This document shows positions 33,401 to 44,180 of a DNA stretch of 64,000 bases, in pieces (within the stretch, counting starts at the first letter, position 1; every line of letters begins with the position of its first letter). The position numbers and the translations under genes were made by a program. Under the pieces are notes generated by a model that worked only from the letters and a program-made list of their open reading frames with translations, had not been told where the DNA came from and searched no databases. This DNA comes from Nematostella vectensis (Eukaryota > Cnidaria > Anthozoa > Actiniaria > Edwardsiidae). The stretch lies in assembly GCF_932526225.1 (NCBI RefSeq), contig NC_064038.1, positions 4,340,001 to 4,404,000 on the forward strand, given 5' to 3'.

Positions 33401-35696
33401 GAACTAAAGTGGTACGTTTTGTAAATTTTTGTAAATTAATGTTAACATTTATAATTATTTTTTGTAAATGAATGTATAATCACTTAACAAAGAACATATA
33501 ATAGCTAGAACAGTCTTGAAAAAAAGTGATGACAAAAGGGAGCGAGTTGCCTTCTATCATTGAAGCTGGTAGCGCGTTATTATCTATATATTTTTCTATT
33601 TTAAGGATACAATTTTAAGTTAAAGTCATTCAATTCCAGCACAATAATGAAATTTAAAGCACAAAAGTATATTTTAGTTATCATTCACATCAAAGTCCTA
33701 AAGAAGAAAGTTATTTAAAAAGACACAACAAAAACAATTCTTTTCCGTGACGTGGTCTTATTCATGCCTTCAAGGTATTCTTGCATCTTCAGTAGCACAT
33801 AGCAACAAATAAATGAAATAGTTATTTTGCATGTTACTTTATTAAATACAGGTTTCTTTAGTCATTTTTCTCATGACAAGGGTTTGAAGTTTTTCTCAAT
33901 AACAAGAAGGATTGAAGCCAGTGTAGCTTGGCTCTCGGGGATTCACACGCGAAGGGATTGAGCCTTGACATTAATGCAAGCGCCTCGCTTTCATGACGGC
34001 TTCTCTGTCGAACGAAAACAGGTCGATGCTCTGAATCCTGGCCCGCTGGTAAAAAAAGCCGGCTACGCAGACTTATGGGGCTTGCTTTTTAAACAAACTG
34101 ATATCACTTTTTATTATCTTCTGTTTCGCGAATCCGCCAATTTTATTTAGTAATTCAATATATAATAAATCATTCATCCATCATTTAAAAGCCTACTGCG
34201 TTCTGTTTGTGGTTTTAGAATCCGCACGTCGAACTCCTCATAAAGGACTTTTTCCGCGATACGCAATATACTAATTGATATGTGCTAATGTGTTAACCGT
34301 TTCCTCTTTCAGAATATTTATTACAATAAGCGTATCACAAGAAACAGTCTTTTCCATCTAAATAGAAAATGGCAGCCTTACTTTAGTTTACAGCTAGAAT
34401 AATACACACTCAAGATGTATATATATCCTCCTAAGACTAAATTATTTTGATTATCTTATGTATATGACAAACATGCGCTCGTTAGTTATTATTTCTCGTT
34501 AACTCTTTGACAATAGCGACAATAAACCTTGTCTAAGTAAAACAGCGATAAAAATGATACATAAGTTAGAATGGTACATAGCCCTTACGATGTTTCCACA
34601 TAGAATACTGTTTAGTGGTTATTACTCCGCTCAAATTCTTCGACAATAACAACACGGAAGTAAAACAAATGCAGCTCGTTTAAAGAAAGACGATGAGAGC
34701 AATAAAATATATTTGCAAGAGATGCATATTAAAACAAGACAAAAAAACTCGTGCTATATTTTCACCAAACAACATCTGTAAATATTTGGGCGCTTTAAAA
34801 ATGTTTGTTCACAACATACGGACTCCCACCTTTTATAACAAGATCTTTTCTGACGCGACGCGCTCATTCAAGTGCCTTGTCGGGTGCTTTTTCGAGTACT
34901 TTTTTGTAGAAATACGAGAATTATAAATCGTTGTTTTTCTGAGTTGTTTTTCTAACGCTCTCGGTAGAGGCGCGGAGGCCAGCGGGTGTCTTAATAACCC
35001 ACCAGCTGCCCCTGGTCGTAGGATTAGGAGCCAGCGAACTAATACCGTCGCAGTCCTTCCCATTGGCTGCAAATTGTTTACGAACAGCAAATTACAGGAT
35101 CACCCACCGCTCCGTCTCGATACCACACGTTTCCCATGCATACGAAAACGATCATAGATGACGTCCTACACGAAATCGACACGACGCGCTGTTTGACGTC
35201 ATCACCAGGTCGGATCACGATGACGTAAAGATGGGGTTGAAATGAACGTCATAATCATGCGTCGCCTAATTATCCAACAGACTGCTCTTCTATTATATGA
35301 AAACAACTTTTCTTGGTATTTTCGTTGCCGTTGTTAAGACAATATTTAGTAGGGGAACGTTTCAAGATTCCAACTTTTTGAAAACAGGCTGCAACCTGAC
35401 GTATGTTTATAAATCCACATCGGCAAACCACACATTAAATAATTGTTGCTTAAGTACCGATCTTCCGACTCTAACTATTAGAAACGCATCGAGATTTCTT
35501 TAATGTGCTGTAGCTAATTTAAGAGGGCGAAATTTAAAGATCATGTTATGAAAAACAAGTTGTTTTGTTATGCATTATAACATAACTACAAGTGCACCGG
35601 GTCAGCGCTATCTCCCGCTGGCAGATCAATTTGTAGAAGAAAATCTTGTTCGGGCTCCAACCTAACGTAAGTGATACGACATTAGCACACAGCTGC

Positions 35697-35704
35697 TATA
35701 AATA
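35697..35704 (+). promoter_or_regulatory. TATA box (TATAAATA)
   Basis: TATAAATA precedes by about 30 bp a GC-rich stretch (TTCGCCGTCGGGCTCGCCAG) and a pyrimidine-rich start region, and by 160 bp an ATG with good context. It looks like a genuine RNA polymerase II core promoter, though no full gene follows in this window. Confidence 0.45.
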
Positions 35705-35856
35705 GACAGGGAATTTTTCGCCGTCGGGCTCGCCAGTGTTTTTCTCTGCTCACCATAAGACATAGAACACCCAGCGAATTTGTAACGTTTAAGGGCATCT
35801 CAAGAGGTGGAAAGTTTATAAGACTGCTTACACTCTAGGAAACATCAAAGATAACA

Positions 35857-35899
35857 ATGGCGTCCTGGGAAAACCCGAAAACCCAGGATATCGTACAAG
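35857..35899 (+). CDS. Possible orphan first exon
   Basis: ATGGCGTCCTGGG begins a 14-codon segment (MASWENPKTQDIVQ) followed by a good donor (AAG/GTATGG). It lies downstream of the TATA box at 35697. A related CAGGATATCGTA/GGTATGGAT sequence recurs near 36912. No acceptor exon is identified before the Polinton, so if real the gene may continue past the insertion or beyond the window. The product is not recognised. Confidence 0.3.
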
Positions 35900-37527
35900 G
35901 TATGGATAAATTGTTTTAATTTTTCCTTTTCCTTTTTTAATGTTTTTTGTTCTCGAAAGCAAACTGTATTTTTTATTATATTTTAAGAATGGTGATAAGT
36001 TCCCCAGAGTTAGGGAGTTAGTAATGATTAAGTTTTGTTGTGTCAATTTATTATTTTCTTGCGCGCCCATCATTATGTTGCCTAGATTAAACCTTGTATC
36101 CAAGTAACGTGTGCATTTTAAAAGATCAATAAAAAAGAAATCGTAGTTTTGGCCCGATTGAAGCACTTGTTAAAGGTTGGTCAAACAACATTATTTAAAA
36201 ACACTCCGCAGAAGAGGTTCGTGTCTCTACAGCCTTGGCTAAATCACAACCTTTCCGTGTGGTTCCTTATCGTCAGGCGCTTTCCTCGGACGGAAACTAT
36301 CTCTATTTTTCTATTTTATTACTCGTGCCTGTTGTTAAGTTCCTGATCCAGACGCGAAAAAGACGCTGTCGTTCGCGTTCTTAGCTCTGCTCGTTGTCGA
36401 CCTCGCAAAAATGTTTTCGATTGAAAACTGCAATGGCAAATAACTCCGGTATTCTCGGACTCTAGGACAAAAGAACTATTTTGCTGATATAGTTCGTTTC
36501 GGAATGCCATACAAATGATTTTAAAGTCGTTTTTTTGCCATTTCTTTGGCTCCTTACGCTAGAAGTTCTCCTTTATTGGAAAAACTGGGATACCATAGGC
36601 ATATATTTTCGACTTCATGTTCTATATATCTTACTCATTCTAGCTTTTTATTTGAACTATTTATATTATTTATACATTCTTCATATCGTTCTCTATTTTT
36701 CGTTCGGGTAACCCCCATATTGCCAGATTGTGCAAGGCGCCCTCCTGGCAATAATTTTACAATCCTAATATTTCATCTTATATCCTGTTTTTATTATTGA
36801 AGAGCTGTACTGGTTACTCTTGACTACTGTTGGTGCTATTGTTAATAATTATATTATTCTTTAACTTTTATCGATTGTTGCCAATGTTAGTCATATAATT
36901 GTAAGCAATGCATCAGGATATCGTAGGTATGGATGAATTGGTTTTATTTTCCCTTTTATTTTATTTTAAAGTTATTTTTTTCGAAGGCAAACTGTTAAAG
37001 AATGTAATTTCCAATACATCAAGCTCTTATACTTTAAAAAAATGCAATTTCAAGTAGAAAATATAGCCTGAGCAAGTAAGGAAAAGATCATTTAAGGAGA
37101 ATCAATAGCAAAAGCAATATGCTGTTTTGACGGCATGGGTTGCTTCCATGCAAATGTAAAACAGCAAACGATCGATGCCACAGCAAAGCTTGATTGCTGG
37201 TAATCACTATTTATTCGTAAAAATTGCAAAGACTGGTAGTCATTGCTATAGATGGCAAAGAAACGAAATATCCATTTGTTTTCAAACCCACCCTATTTTT
37301 TTTTCTTTTTCGCTTGTATGTGCGAAGGTATACGTTTCTTGTACCACAGAACAAGATATGTGGAGATGATATAGATATTTGAAAGCTTTTTCCTTGAGGT
37401 TCGGTAGAAATTTGCAAAAATTACATGGTCCCTATTTTTGTCATTATTCTTTGTAAGTAATTTGTTTTTTGTAAATGATAACTTGTTTCCTTAAATAAGA
37501 TACATGTTATACAAAAGTGTCCTCGGT

Positions 37528-37917
37528 AGTAGTAGGGAAATGGCGCAGCTGGCGCAACTTTTTGATCTCCCCAAATTTCATTCCAAAATGGCGCAAAAGT
37601 CTCCGCGCACCTCCGCCAAGCCTCGCGACCTGCGCATGCGCGAGTTTGCCAGAGATCTCTTGCACGACCACGCCCACCTGTCAATCACTTTGTCACGTGA
37701 TAGCCAAGCCCACCCGTCAATCACTTTGTCACGTGACGACCACGCCCACCTGTCAATCACTTTGTAAAAAAACCTGTCAATCACTTTGTCACGTGACGAC
37801 CACGCCCACCTGTCAATCATTTTGTAAAAAACCTGTCAATCACTTTGTCACGTGATAGCCAAGCCCACCTGTCAATCACTTTGTCACGTGTCGCATCTAG
37901 GGGGAGCCTGGGGGCTA
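37528..37917 (+). repeat. Left terminal inverted repeat of the Polinton
   Basis: About 390 bp matching 54316-54631 in reverse. The outer 150 bp are unique sequence (AGTAGTAGGGAAATGG, then CGCAGCTGGCGCAAC and CCTGCGCATGCGCGAG). The inner part is a tandem array, about 37673-37890, of units built on CCTGTCAATCACTTTGTCAC followed by GTGATAGCCAAGCCCA or GTGACGACCACGCCCA. The copy number differs between the two ends. Confidence 0.93.
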
Positions 37918-37958
37918 GCCTCTCAGCTTCACATCTAAAAAAAGCTTTTGAAAAGTGG

Positions 37959-37966
37959 TTTAAAGA
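37959..37966 (+). promoter_or_regulatory. TTTAAAGA motif of PolB
   Basis: TTTAAAGA lies 27 bp before the ATG at 37986, inside a longer shared leader (AAAAGTGGTTTAAAGACATG) also found before the minus-strand accessory genes. Confidence 0.65.
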
Positions 37967-37985
37967 CATGGCTGGTTTGATAGAA

Positions 37986-40900
37986 ATGGAGAACCTGAAG
38001 GTGAAAGATCTGAAAGCCCTCGCCAAGGAGCGGGGTATCCCAAGATATTACTGGATGCGGAGAGACGAGCTCGTCGGGGCGCTGACCAGCACGTCACCAC
38101 CACCACCACCCCGACGGGTTCCTTTACCCAAACTTGTCAAAGGACTGCCACGACCACCCCGCATTACCCCGTCCAACACGTCGGAGAGTATTCTCGACGG
38201 CCCGATACCTGAGATTAATGTCCCTATTCTAAAACCCTCCCAACCCCCACGGAGTTCCCGCGTCCAATCACTCAAGCATTTTGCAAACAGGGCGGCCAAC
38301 TTGATCAAGAGCGAGTTAGACAAGTTTGCGGATTGGATACTATCTTATGTCCCTGAGCCCATCAAAAAGACCGTCAAAGAGGCTGCAGATAAACGGGTCG
38401 AACGTCTGAAGGAGAGGATTAAGCGTCTACACGAGGAGGTGGAAGATCGCTTCACACCCAAGGAACAACAGACGGCGTTGAAGGGGTATCTTAAAACCCA
38501 CGGAATAGCCGGGCAGAGAGGTTACGACCCCAAGACATTCATCGCCAGAATCAAACCGAAAGTCCTTGAACTCATCGGTCGACAAGAGAAGCCTATCAAA
38601 GTGAAGTTTATCTTTACTTGCGGGTTTATAAAAGAGGATCCGGCTACAGCTCAGATCGAAGAAGAACTGGGATATTTTCACACAGAAAAGCCCGAGATTG
38701 TGACAGAGTCGACTGATCTCTCTGATTTGTTCGATACGATGACAAATTATTTACTCGGATTAGTTGAGCTGTTCCAGAAGCAAGGCTCCGGATGGCAGTT
38801 TGACCAAGTGGAATACTTTGACATCAACATAGATCCCTTTGAACCGCTTTCTGGGTCTTCCTATATTCCGCTGCCGCCGAAACTAGCGTCTAAGAAGGCG
38901 ATCATCAATGTTAAGAACGAGAATGATCACGAATGTTTCAAGTGGGCAGTAACCTCTGCTGTGTATCCTAGGGAGAAAGATCCTCAAAGGTTCAGTAAAC
39001 AAATGATAGAGAACTCTGAGAAATTCGACTGGTCAGGGATAGAGTTCCCCGTCTCACTAAAACAGATTGACAAGTTCGAGAAACAGAACCAGTATACGGT
39101 TAATGTGTTTGGATACGAAACCAAAATATATCCATTGAGAATCAGTGAGAAGGATCCAGATAATGCAATCAACTTACTTCTCATCTCGGATGATGAGACG
39201 AATCATTACTGCTGGATAAAGAATATGATGAGATTAGTATCTACTCAAATTGATGAGTTTCATCATACTCGTTTTTTATGCTGTAGATGTCTGAACTCGT
39301 TTCGGTGCAAACAATCATTAGAAAAACATTCTGAATGCTGCGGCAATCATGAAGCGGTTGGAATAGAGATGCCTAAGATAGATAAGGATGGAAATCTACC
39401 CCAGATTAAATTCAAAAACTACAACAGAAAAATGCGTGTCCCCTTTGTTGTCTACGCCGACTTTGAGAGCTTCACAGAGAATATAGACACTTGCTCCCCA
39501 GATGGGAGTAAAAGCTTCACTAAGCAATACCAGAAACACAAACCGTCTGGTTTCTGCTATTTCATCAAGTGTTTCGACGGAGATATATCCCCACCCGAGC
39601 TTGTACGATACACAGCTGAATCTCCAGACGAAGATATCCCACAGCTTTTCGTAGAGTCTTTGGAGTCAGACATTAAGAAAATTTACGATAAGTTCAGGTT
39701 CCCTAAGAAGGTGAAAATGACTCCGAAGGACAAAATCGCCTATAACGACGCCACTCACTGTCACATCTGTGAGGGTGAATTAGGGGAAGACAAGGTTTTG
39801 GACCATTGCCACCTCACCGGAAAGTACAGAGGTGCTGCTCACAACGCATGCAACTTAGATCACAAAATTCCAAAGTTCTTTCCTATTATCTTTCACAATC
39901 TGTCTGGGTACGACAGTCATCTATTTATCAAGAACCTTGGTACATCGGAAGGTAAAATAAACTGTATACCTAATAACGAGGAAAAGTATATTTCTTTCAC
40001 AAAACAGATTGTAGTCGACAGTTTCACGAACAAGGAGGGCAACAAGATTGGTGTTAAACGTGATATCAGATTTATCGACAGTTTCAGGTTTATGTCGGCC
40101 AGTCTCGACAGTCTAGTGGGTAATATGTCAAGGGAGTGCTTCAAAAACCTGGCGGAGTACTATGAGGGGGAGGAGCTCCAGCTGTTGTTGAGGAAGGGTG
40201 TTTTCCCTTACGACTGGTTCGACGGCTTTAGCAAGCTCGACGCAACACAGCTCCCACAGAGAGAGGCATTCCACTCCAAACTCAACGACACCGACATATC
40301 GGAGGAGGATCACCTGCACGCGCGGAGAGTGTGGGAGGTCTTTGGGATGGGGACCATGAGGGATTACCACAATCTGTACCTAGAGTCGGATGTGTTGCTT
40401 TTAGCTGACGTTTTCGAGAACTTTAGGGACGTTTGTCTCAAGAATTACGGTCTGGACCCCGCTTGGTACTACACAGCGCCAGGGTTGGCTTGGGATGCAG
40501 CGTTGAAGACCACCAAGGTGAGGCTAGAGCTTCTGACGGACTACGACATGTTGCTCATGATTGAGAAGGGCATCCGTGGGGGTGTCTCCATGATAAGCAA
40601 CAGACATGGGGAGGCAAATAACCCTTACATGAAGGAGTATGACCCTGACCTACCCACAAAATATATCACCTACCTTGATGCTAACAATTTGTATGGCTGG
40701 GCGATGAGCAACCCTTTACCGACTCACGGTTTCAGGTGGATGGGTGACCAAGAGCTGTCAGGTTGGAGAGACCGCCCATGCATTCTGGAGGTTGACTTGG
40801 AGTACCCTCACCACCTACATGACTTACACAACGATTACCCACTAGCCCCGGAATCTATCGGGCTAGGCAATGTGGACAAGTTGGTCCCCAACCTTAACGA

Positions 40901-41894
40901 CAAGACAAAGTACGTTATCCACCATGAGACTCTGAGACTTTATGTGAGTTTTGGGCTAAAAGTCACCAAGATTCACAGGGGTGTCACTTTTGAGGAGTCT
41001 GCTTGGCTGGAGCCCTACATTGACTTGAACACCGATCTGAGAGCCAAGGCGACAAACGATTTTGAGAAAGATTTTTTCAAGTTAATGAACAACTCCGTCT
41101 TTGGTAAGACTATGGAGAACATTAGGAACAGGGTGGACATTCGGTTGGTGACGGACGAGAAGCAGGCCAAGAAGCTCATATCAAAGCCGAACTATCAACA
41201 TCGCACCATCTTTTGCGAGAATCTAGCCGCCATCCACATGAAGAAGACAAAGCTGATCTTCAACAAGCCTGTCTACTTGGGCATGTCCATTCTGGACCTG
41301 AGTAAGACGCTCATGTACGATTTCCACTACAACTTCGTCAAGCCCAAGTACGGTGAGGATGCAAAGCTCTTATTCACTGATACTGACAGCCTGATGTATG
41401 AGATCGAGACGAAAGACTTTTACGAGGACATCAGCGGGGATGTGAGGTCCATGTTCGACACCAGCAACTTTCCGAAGGGTCACCCATCTGGTATTGAGGT
41501 GGGTGTGAACAAGAAAGTCATCGGAATGTTTAAAGATGAGGCTGGGGGCCAGCAAATCACAGAATTTGTAGGACTGAGGGCCAAACTTTACTCGTACAAG
41601 ATGGGTGAAGGTAAAGAAGAAAAGAAATGCAAGGGCGTCAAGAGAGCAGTCGTCAAGAAGAGCATCGGTTTCGATGACTACAAGGATTGCTTATTTGGTA
41701 AGAAACCTCAGATGAGACTTATGAATGTCATCAGAAGTCATAAGCATGATGTTTACACTGAAACGGTGAACAAGGTCGCTCTATCTCATGAGGATGATAA
41801 ACGGGTCATCTGTGATGATGGTATTCACACCTTCGCTCACGGTCATTTCAGAACGCTATTAGGTGGTGGCTCAGTATCTTCAGGGACGACTTGA
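37986..41894 (+). CDS. Protein-primed DNA polymerase B (PolB)
   Basis: 1302 aa from the ATG at 37986. I prefer this start because it matches the spacing from the TTTAAAGA motif and the MExxxVK start of the accessory genes; an ATG at 37968 would add six residues. Order: a SAP-like N-terminus (VKDLKALAKERGIPRYY), the linker GPIPEINVPILKP (72-84), a Cys-rich finger near 432-455, the exonuclease Exo I D492/E494 (YADFES), an HNH/endonuclease-VII-like zinc insertion (C592, C595, DHCH 606-609, C622), Exo II (HNLSGYDSHLF), motif A DANNLYGW (898-905), motif B KLMNNSVFGKT (1032-1042) and motif C DTDS (1132-1135). All catalytic residues are present. It replicates the element by protein priming at the terminal repeats. 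Its 3' end overlaps the convergent integrase gene by 52 bp. Confidence 0.97.
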   Translation: MENLKVKDLKALAKERGIPRYYWMRRDELVGALTSTSPPPPPRRVPLPKLVKGLPRPPRITPSNTSESILDGPIPEINVPILKPSQPPRSSRVQSLKHFANRAANLIKSELDKFADWILSYVPEPIKKTVKEAADKRVERLKERIKRLHEEVEDRFTPKEQQTALKGYLKTHGIAGQRGYDPKTFIARIKPKVLELIGRQEKPIKVKFIFTCGFIKEDPATAQIEEELGYFHTEKPEIVTESTDLSDLFDTMTNYLLGLVELFQKQGSGWQFDQVEYFDINIDPFEPLSGSSYIPLPPKLASKKAIINVKNENDHECFKWAVTSAVYPREKDPQRFSKQMIENSEKFDWSGIEFPVSLKQIDKFEKQNQYTVNVFGYETKIYPLRISEKDPDNAINLLLISDDETNHYCWIKNMMRLVSTQIDEFHHTRFLCCRCLNSFRCKQSLEKHSECCGNHEAVGIEMPKIDKDGNLPQIKFKNYNRKMRVPFVVYADFESFTENIDTCSPDGSKSFTKQYQKHKPSGFCYFIKCFDGDISPPELVRYTAESPDEDIPQLFVESLESDIKKIYDKFRFPKKVKMTPKDKIAYNDATHCHICEGELGEDKVLDHCHLTGKYRGAAHNACNLDHKIPKFFPIIFHNLSGYDSHLFIKNLGTSEGKINCIPNNEEKYISFTKQIVVDSFTNKEGNKIGVKRDIRFIDSFRFMSASLDSLVGNMSRECFKNLAEYYEGEELQLLLRKGVFPYDWFDGFSKLDATQLPQREAFHSKLNDTDISEEDHLHARRVWEVFGMGTMRDYHNLYLESDVLLLADVFENFRDVCLKNYGLDPAWYYTAPGLAWDAALKTTKVRLELLTDYDMLLMIEKGIRGGVSMISNRHGEANNPYMKEYDPDLPTKYITYLDANNLYGWAMSNPLPTHGFRWMGDQELSGWRDRPCILEVDLEYPHHLHDLHNDYPLAPESIGLGNVDKLVPNLNDKTKYVIHHETLRLYVSFGLKVTKIHRGVTFEESAWLEPYIDLNTDLRAKATNDFEKDFFKLMNNSVFGKTMENIRNRVDIRLVTDEKQAKKLISKPNYQHRTIFCENLAAIHMKKTKLIFNKPVYLGMSILDLSKTLMYDFHYNFVKPKYGEDAKLLFTDTDSLMYEIETKDFYEDISGDVRSMFDTSNFPKGHPSGIEVGVNKKVIGMFKDEAGGQQITEFVGLRAKLYSYKMGEGKEEKKCKGVKRAVVKKSIGFDDYKDCLFGKKPQMRLMNVIRSHKHDVYTETVNKVALSHEDDKRVICDDGIHTFAHGHFRTLLGGGSVSSGTT

Positions 41895-42835
41895 AGTTCT
41901 TCCCTAACGAACGACCTCCTTGGAGCGCCTTCGGAGAGGTAGTACAACACAGGCTGTCCAACTGAAACAACACTGCGTGATAGATCAAACACTTTTAAAC
42001 TCCAAATAGGATCTGTGGCTCGTCTGCGTTCACCTCCTTCCTCTTCTCCAGGAGCTAATAGATATCTAACTCTAACCCCTGGTGGTAGTCTAACTTCATC
42101 AAGTCCAACAGGCCGCTTATACGTTGGAGGATCAATATCAACCTCTTTCAAACCAATAGATTTTGCAGGCTCTTTGCCAGTAATTCTTATGGGTTGACTA
42201 TTCAGAGTTTTCAAAACATCTGGCAATCGTTTCACCCAAACTCTGGACCGATCATCGCTAATCATTTCTTGAGCATACTGATGAGAAAACAACCTCTCCG
42301 CCAGTGTTCTATTGGCGCGTTCGACAAAAGCCTGTGCGCGATGGTTCCCAGCTTCGCTTCGCTGGATGGTGACACCCTTCTTTTTCATAATCTTCGTTAC
42401 CTCTCCCCTAAATTCTGTCCCCGGGTCGACAATCACCGTATGAGGCCATTTAAGTTTTCTGGAGTATATCTTTTCAAACCCTTTAGCAATTCCACTCGAA
42501 TCCTTGGTAGTCAGTGCTTCTGCATCTTTATATTTCGAGGCAATATCAATCACAACCAACGCGTAACGGTAGGTTTTTCTGCCTACGTTATCGTGGGGCA
42601 TAAACAGCAGATCGGCTTGGTGAATCTGATTAGGTTTATTCACAGTCCAATGCGGTCTGGGGACATACTTTGGAGCTGGGAGGTAGATCTGCCACAACGC
42701 CTGTTTTTCAAGCCACCTCTTAGCCTCGGCTTCACTGACTTTAGCGACACTAGCTAACTTAGAAATAGCTGAATACCCTTTCCAGTATCCATCGGTGGAA
42801 TAGTATATTTTTGATAACCTGCTTTCGTTACTCAT
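41843..42835 (-). CDS. Polinton integrase (RVE/DDE family)
   Basis: 330 aa. An N-terminal helical region lacks a clear HHCC zinc motif. The rve core carries the acidic triad D75 (HQADLLF), D137 (VDPGTEF) and E172 (FVERANRT), with 34 residues between D137 and E172. The C-terminal part is beta-rich (VGQPVLYYLSEG...). Ty3-like integrases of this kind insert Polintons into host DNA and make 6-bp target duplications. The gene converges on PolB, with overlapping 3' ends, and is divergent from the capsid gene across 33 bp. It appears intact. Confidence 0.95.
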   Translation of the reverse strand: MSNESRLSKIYYSTDGYWKGYSAISKLASVAKVSEAEAKRWLEKQALWQIYLPAPKYVPRPHWTVNKPNQIHQADLLFMPHDNVGRKTYRYALVVIDIASKYKDAEALTTKDSSGIAKGFEKIYSRKLKWPHTVIVDPGTEFRGEVTKIMKKKGVTIQRSEAGNHRAQAFVERANRTLAERLFSHQYAQEMISDDRSRVWVKRLPDVLKTLNSQPIRITGKEPAKSIGLKEVDIDPPTYKRPVGLDEVRLPPGVRVRYLLAPGEEEGGERRRATDPIWSLKVFDLSRSVVSVGQPVLYYLSEGAPRRSFVREELQVVPEDTEPPPNSVLK

Positions 42836-42868
42836 TTAAAGATTATCTCTCTTTTCTTAAAATAAAAG
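42835..42868 (+). promoter_or_regulatory. Integrase/capsid divergent promoter
   Basis: TTTAAAGA (42835-42842) begins 34 bp before the capsid ATG. A CTTTT...AAAAG stem (42851-42855 with 42864-42868) ends at the base before that ATG. In the other orientation TTTTAAGAAAAG (within 42851-42862) precedes the integrase ATG, so the same 33 bp may drive both genes. Confidence 0.55.
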
Positions 42869-44107
42869 ATGGCACAAGCGATATCAGAAAAAATTAACCC
42901 AAACAGGATCCCACGGGAACCCTTCGGCCTGAAAGCGGAACCGTCGCTGAATCGGATTACATTCAATCCCTCATCGGCAAGTCCTGGAGAAACCCTCTAT
43001 ATAAATATTCCAAAACTTGCTGAAAATGTAGTGATTGTTCCAGGTAGTGTATCCTTACTATTTGACTTAAACGTCACAGGACACGCGAATAATACTCTCG
43101 TCAACAACGTTGGCCGGAACCTAGTGTCAAGGCTCAAGATTCTTTTCGGTGGAGAAACACTACAGGATACTCAAAGATACGATCTCTTCCAAACCTATCA
43201 CGACTTATACTTACAAGCTGAAGATCGTGAGGATAGAATAAAACAAGGTATCTCCTCTGAAAACATGAGGAAGCTCAGGACAAATGCAGGTGACAAAGCG
43301 ACATCAGATGCTAAGGAAGTAGCTCTTGCAGCAGTTCACAACACCAAGTACTGCATTCCACTCGACCATCCTATTCTCGGCGAGCATGGGGTCTTTTATC
43401 CAAAGGCGTTACCTCATCCGCTAATCTTTGAAATTACTCTAGCCCCAGTTTCCGACGTCGTTGTTTATGCTGACACGGTCAAGACTCCAACGTACACAAT
43501 CACAAACCTCGAGTTGGAATATGCTTGCATCTCAAGTGAATACTTAGCTCGTGAGGCGTTGTCGGCTTATCAGGTTGGTAGAGGATTCTTTTACGAGAAC
43601 GTCATTCTCCACAAAACGTTCACCATCTCCAAACCTAATGATGGTGTCATAAACGAGCACATTAATCTGCCGAGGAGGTCAATGACAGGGATATTGTGCC
43701 TGTTCACAGAGAGCTACACCGGAGGAGCAAGGGATTCCGAAAAGTTTGTCAATCCAAGCATCACATCGATCAACATTAATGTGGATGGCATGCCAAACCG
43801 TCTCTACTCCAAGGGGATGACACCGCCGGACCTCTGGGAGTCGGTAAAGAAACGTTTCGGTAGAGAGGGTGTTAAGCAAAAGGATTTTTACGCTAATAAC
43901 AAATTTGCTCTGTGGGTCGACTTGAGGGCACACCCGGATAACAGCATTCACGGAGGAGGTCTGGTCTTGAACAACACGCGGGACGGAGTAAAACTCGAGA
44001 TGAAACGAAAAGTTGGAGGAACGGGAAACATCACCTGCTACATGTTTGTAGTAGCCGACGCGTTGATGGAGGTTATGAACTCGGATTTGAGAGCAATCAT
44101 GTATTAA
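42869..44107 (+). CDS. Major capsid protein (double jelly-roll, hexon-like)
   Basis: 412 aa. It reads as a Polinton/adintovirus major capsid protein. The first jelly roll has VIVPGSVSLLFDLNV and the conserved LVNNVGRNLVSRLKILFGGE; then YDLFQTYHDLYL, a helical insert, LDHPILGEHGVFYPKAL and FEITLA. The second jelly roll ends at the C-terminus (FVVADALMEVMNSDLRAI). Such proteins form pseudo-hexameric capsomers of icosahedral virions. The function is inferred from the family, and virions have not been shown for most Polintons. It begins the main plus-strand virion block and is not duplicated in copy 2. Confidence 0.92.
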   Translation: MAQAISEKINPNRIPREPFGLKAEPSLNRITFNPSSASPGETLYINIPKLAENVVIVPGSVSLLFDLNVTGHANNTLVNNVGRNLVSRLKILFGGETLQDTQRYDLFQTYHDLYLQAEDREDRIKQGISSENMRKLRTNAGDKATSDAKEVALAAVHNTKYCIPLDHPILGEHGVFYPKALPHPLIFEITLAPVSDVVVYADTVKTPTYTITNLELEYACISSEYLAREALSAYQVGRGFFYENVILHKTFTISKPNDGVINEHINLPRRSMTGILCLFTESYTGGARDSEKFVNPSITSININVDGMPNRLYSKGMTPPDLWESVKKRFGREGVKQKDFYANNKFALWVDLRAHPDNSIHGGGLVLNNTRDGVKLEMKRKVGGTGNITCYMFVVADALMEVMNSDLRAIMY

Positions 44108-44117
44108 AAAAGACTTG

Positions 44118-44180
44118 TGTGATAATACAAAAAGAATGGAAGAATTACGGGAAAAAGTTCCTTTTCATTGTATTATCACA
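44118..44180 (+). promoter_or_regulatory. 13-bp inverted repeat around the ATPase start codon
   Basis: TGTGATAATACAA (44118-44130) is the exact reverse complement of TTGTATTATCACA (44168-44180). The 37-base loop contains the ATG at 44136. The right arm lies inside the coding sequence and specifies the HCIIT strand before the Walker A loop. A TTAAAAAAGA promoter-like motif lies at 44104-44113. Confidence 0.6.

Larger units (their letters stand above)
32716..37527. other. Intergenic region before the Polinton
   Basis: It contains the ADAMTS-like 3' UTR (AATAAA 33287-33292), an inverted-repeat structure around 33137-33400, a TATA-type promoter with possible first exon (35697-35899), and a roughly 90-bp imperfect duplication of that exon's donor region near 36910-37000. 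The rest is AT-rich and I see no other gene. Confidence 0.6.

Noticed and set aside
37504-37855. Small frames across the left terminal repeat (87 and 112 codons)
   Set aside because: They encode only the iteron repeats (HLSITLSRD and similar) and cross the element boundary.
37845-37985. Longer N-terminus for PolB beginning in the terminal repeat
   Set aside because: It begins at TTG and encodes iterons; the ATG at 37986 matches the motif spacing and the shared MENxxVKDLK leader.
42015-42757. Plus-strand frames of 60 and 187 codons
   Set aside because: Antisense to the integrase, whose catalytic triad and motifs are intact on the minus strand.
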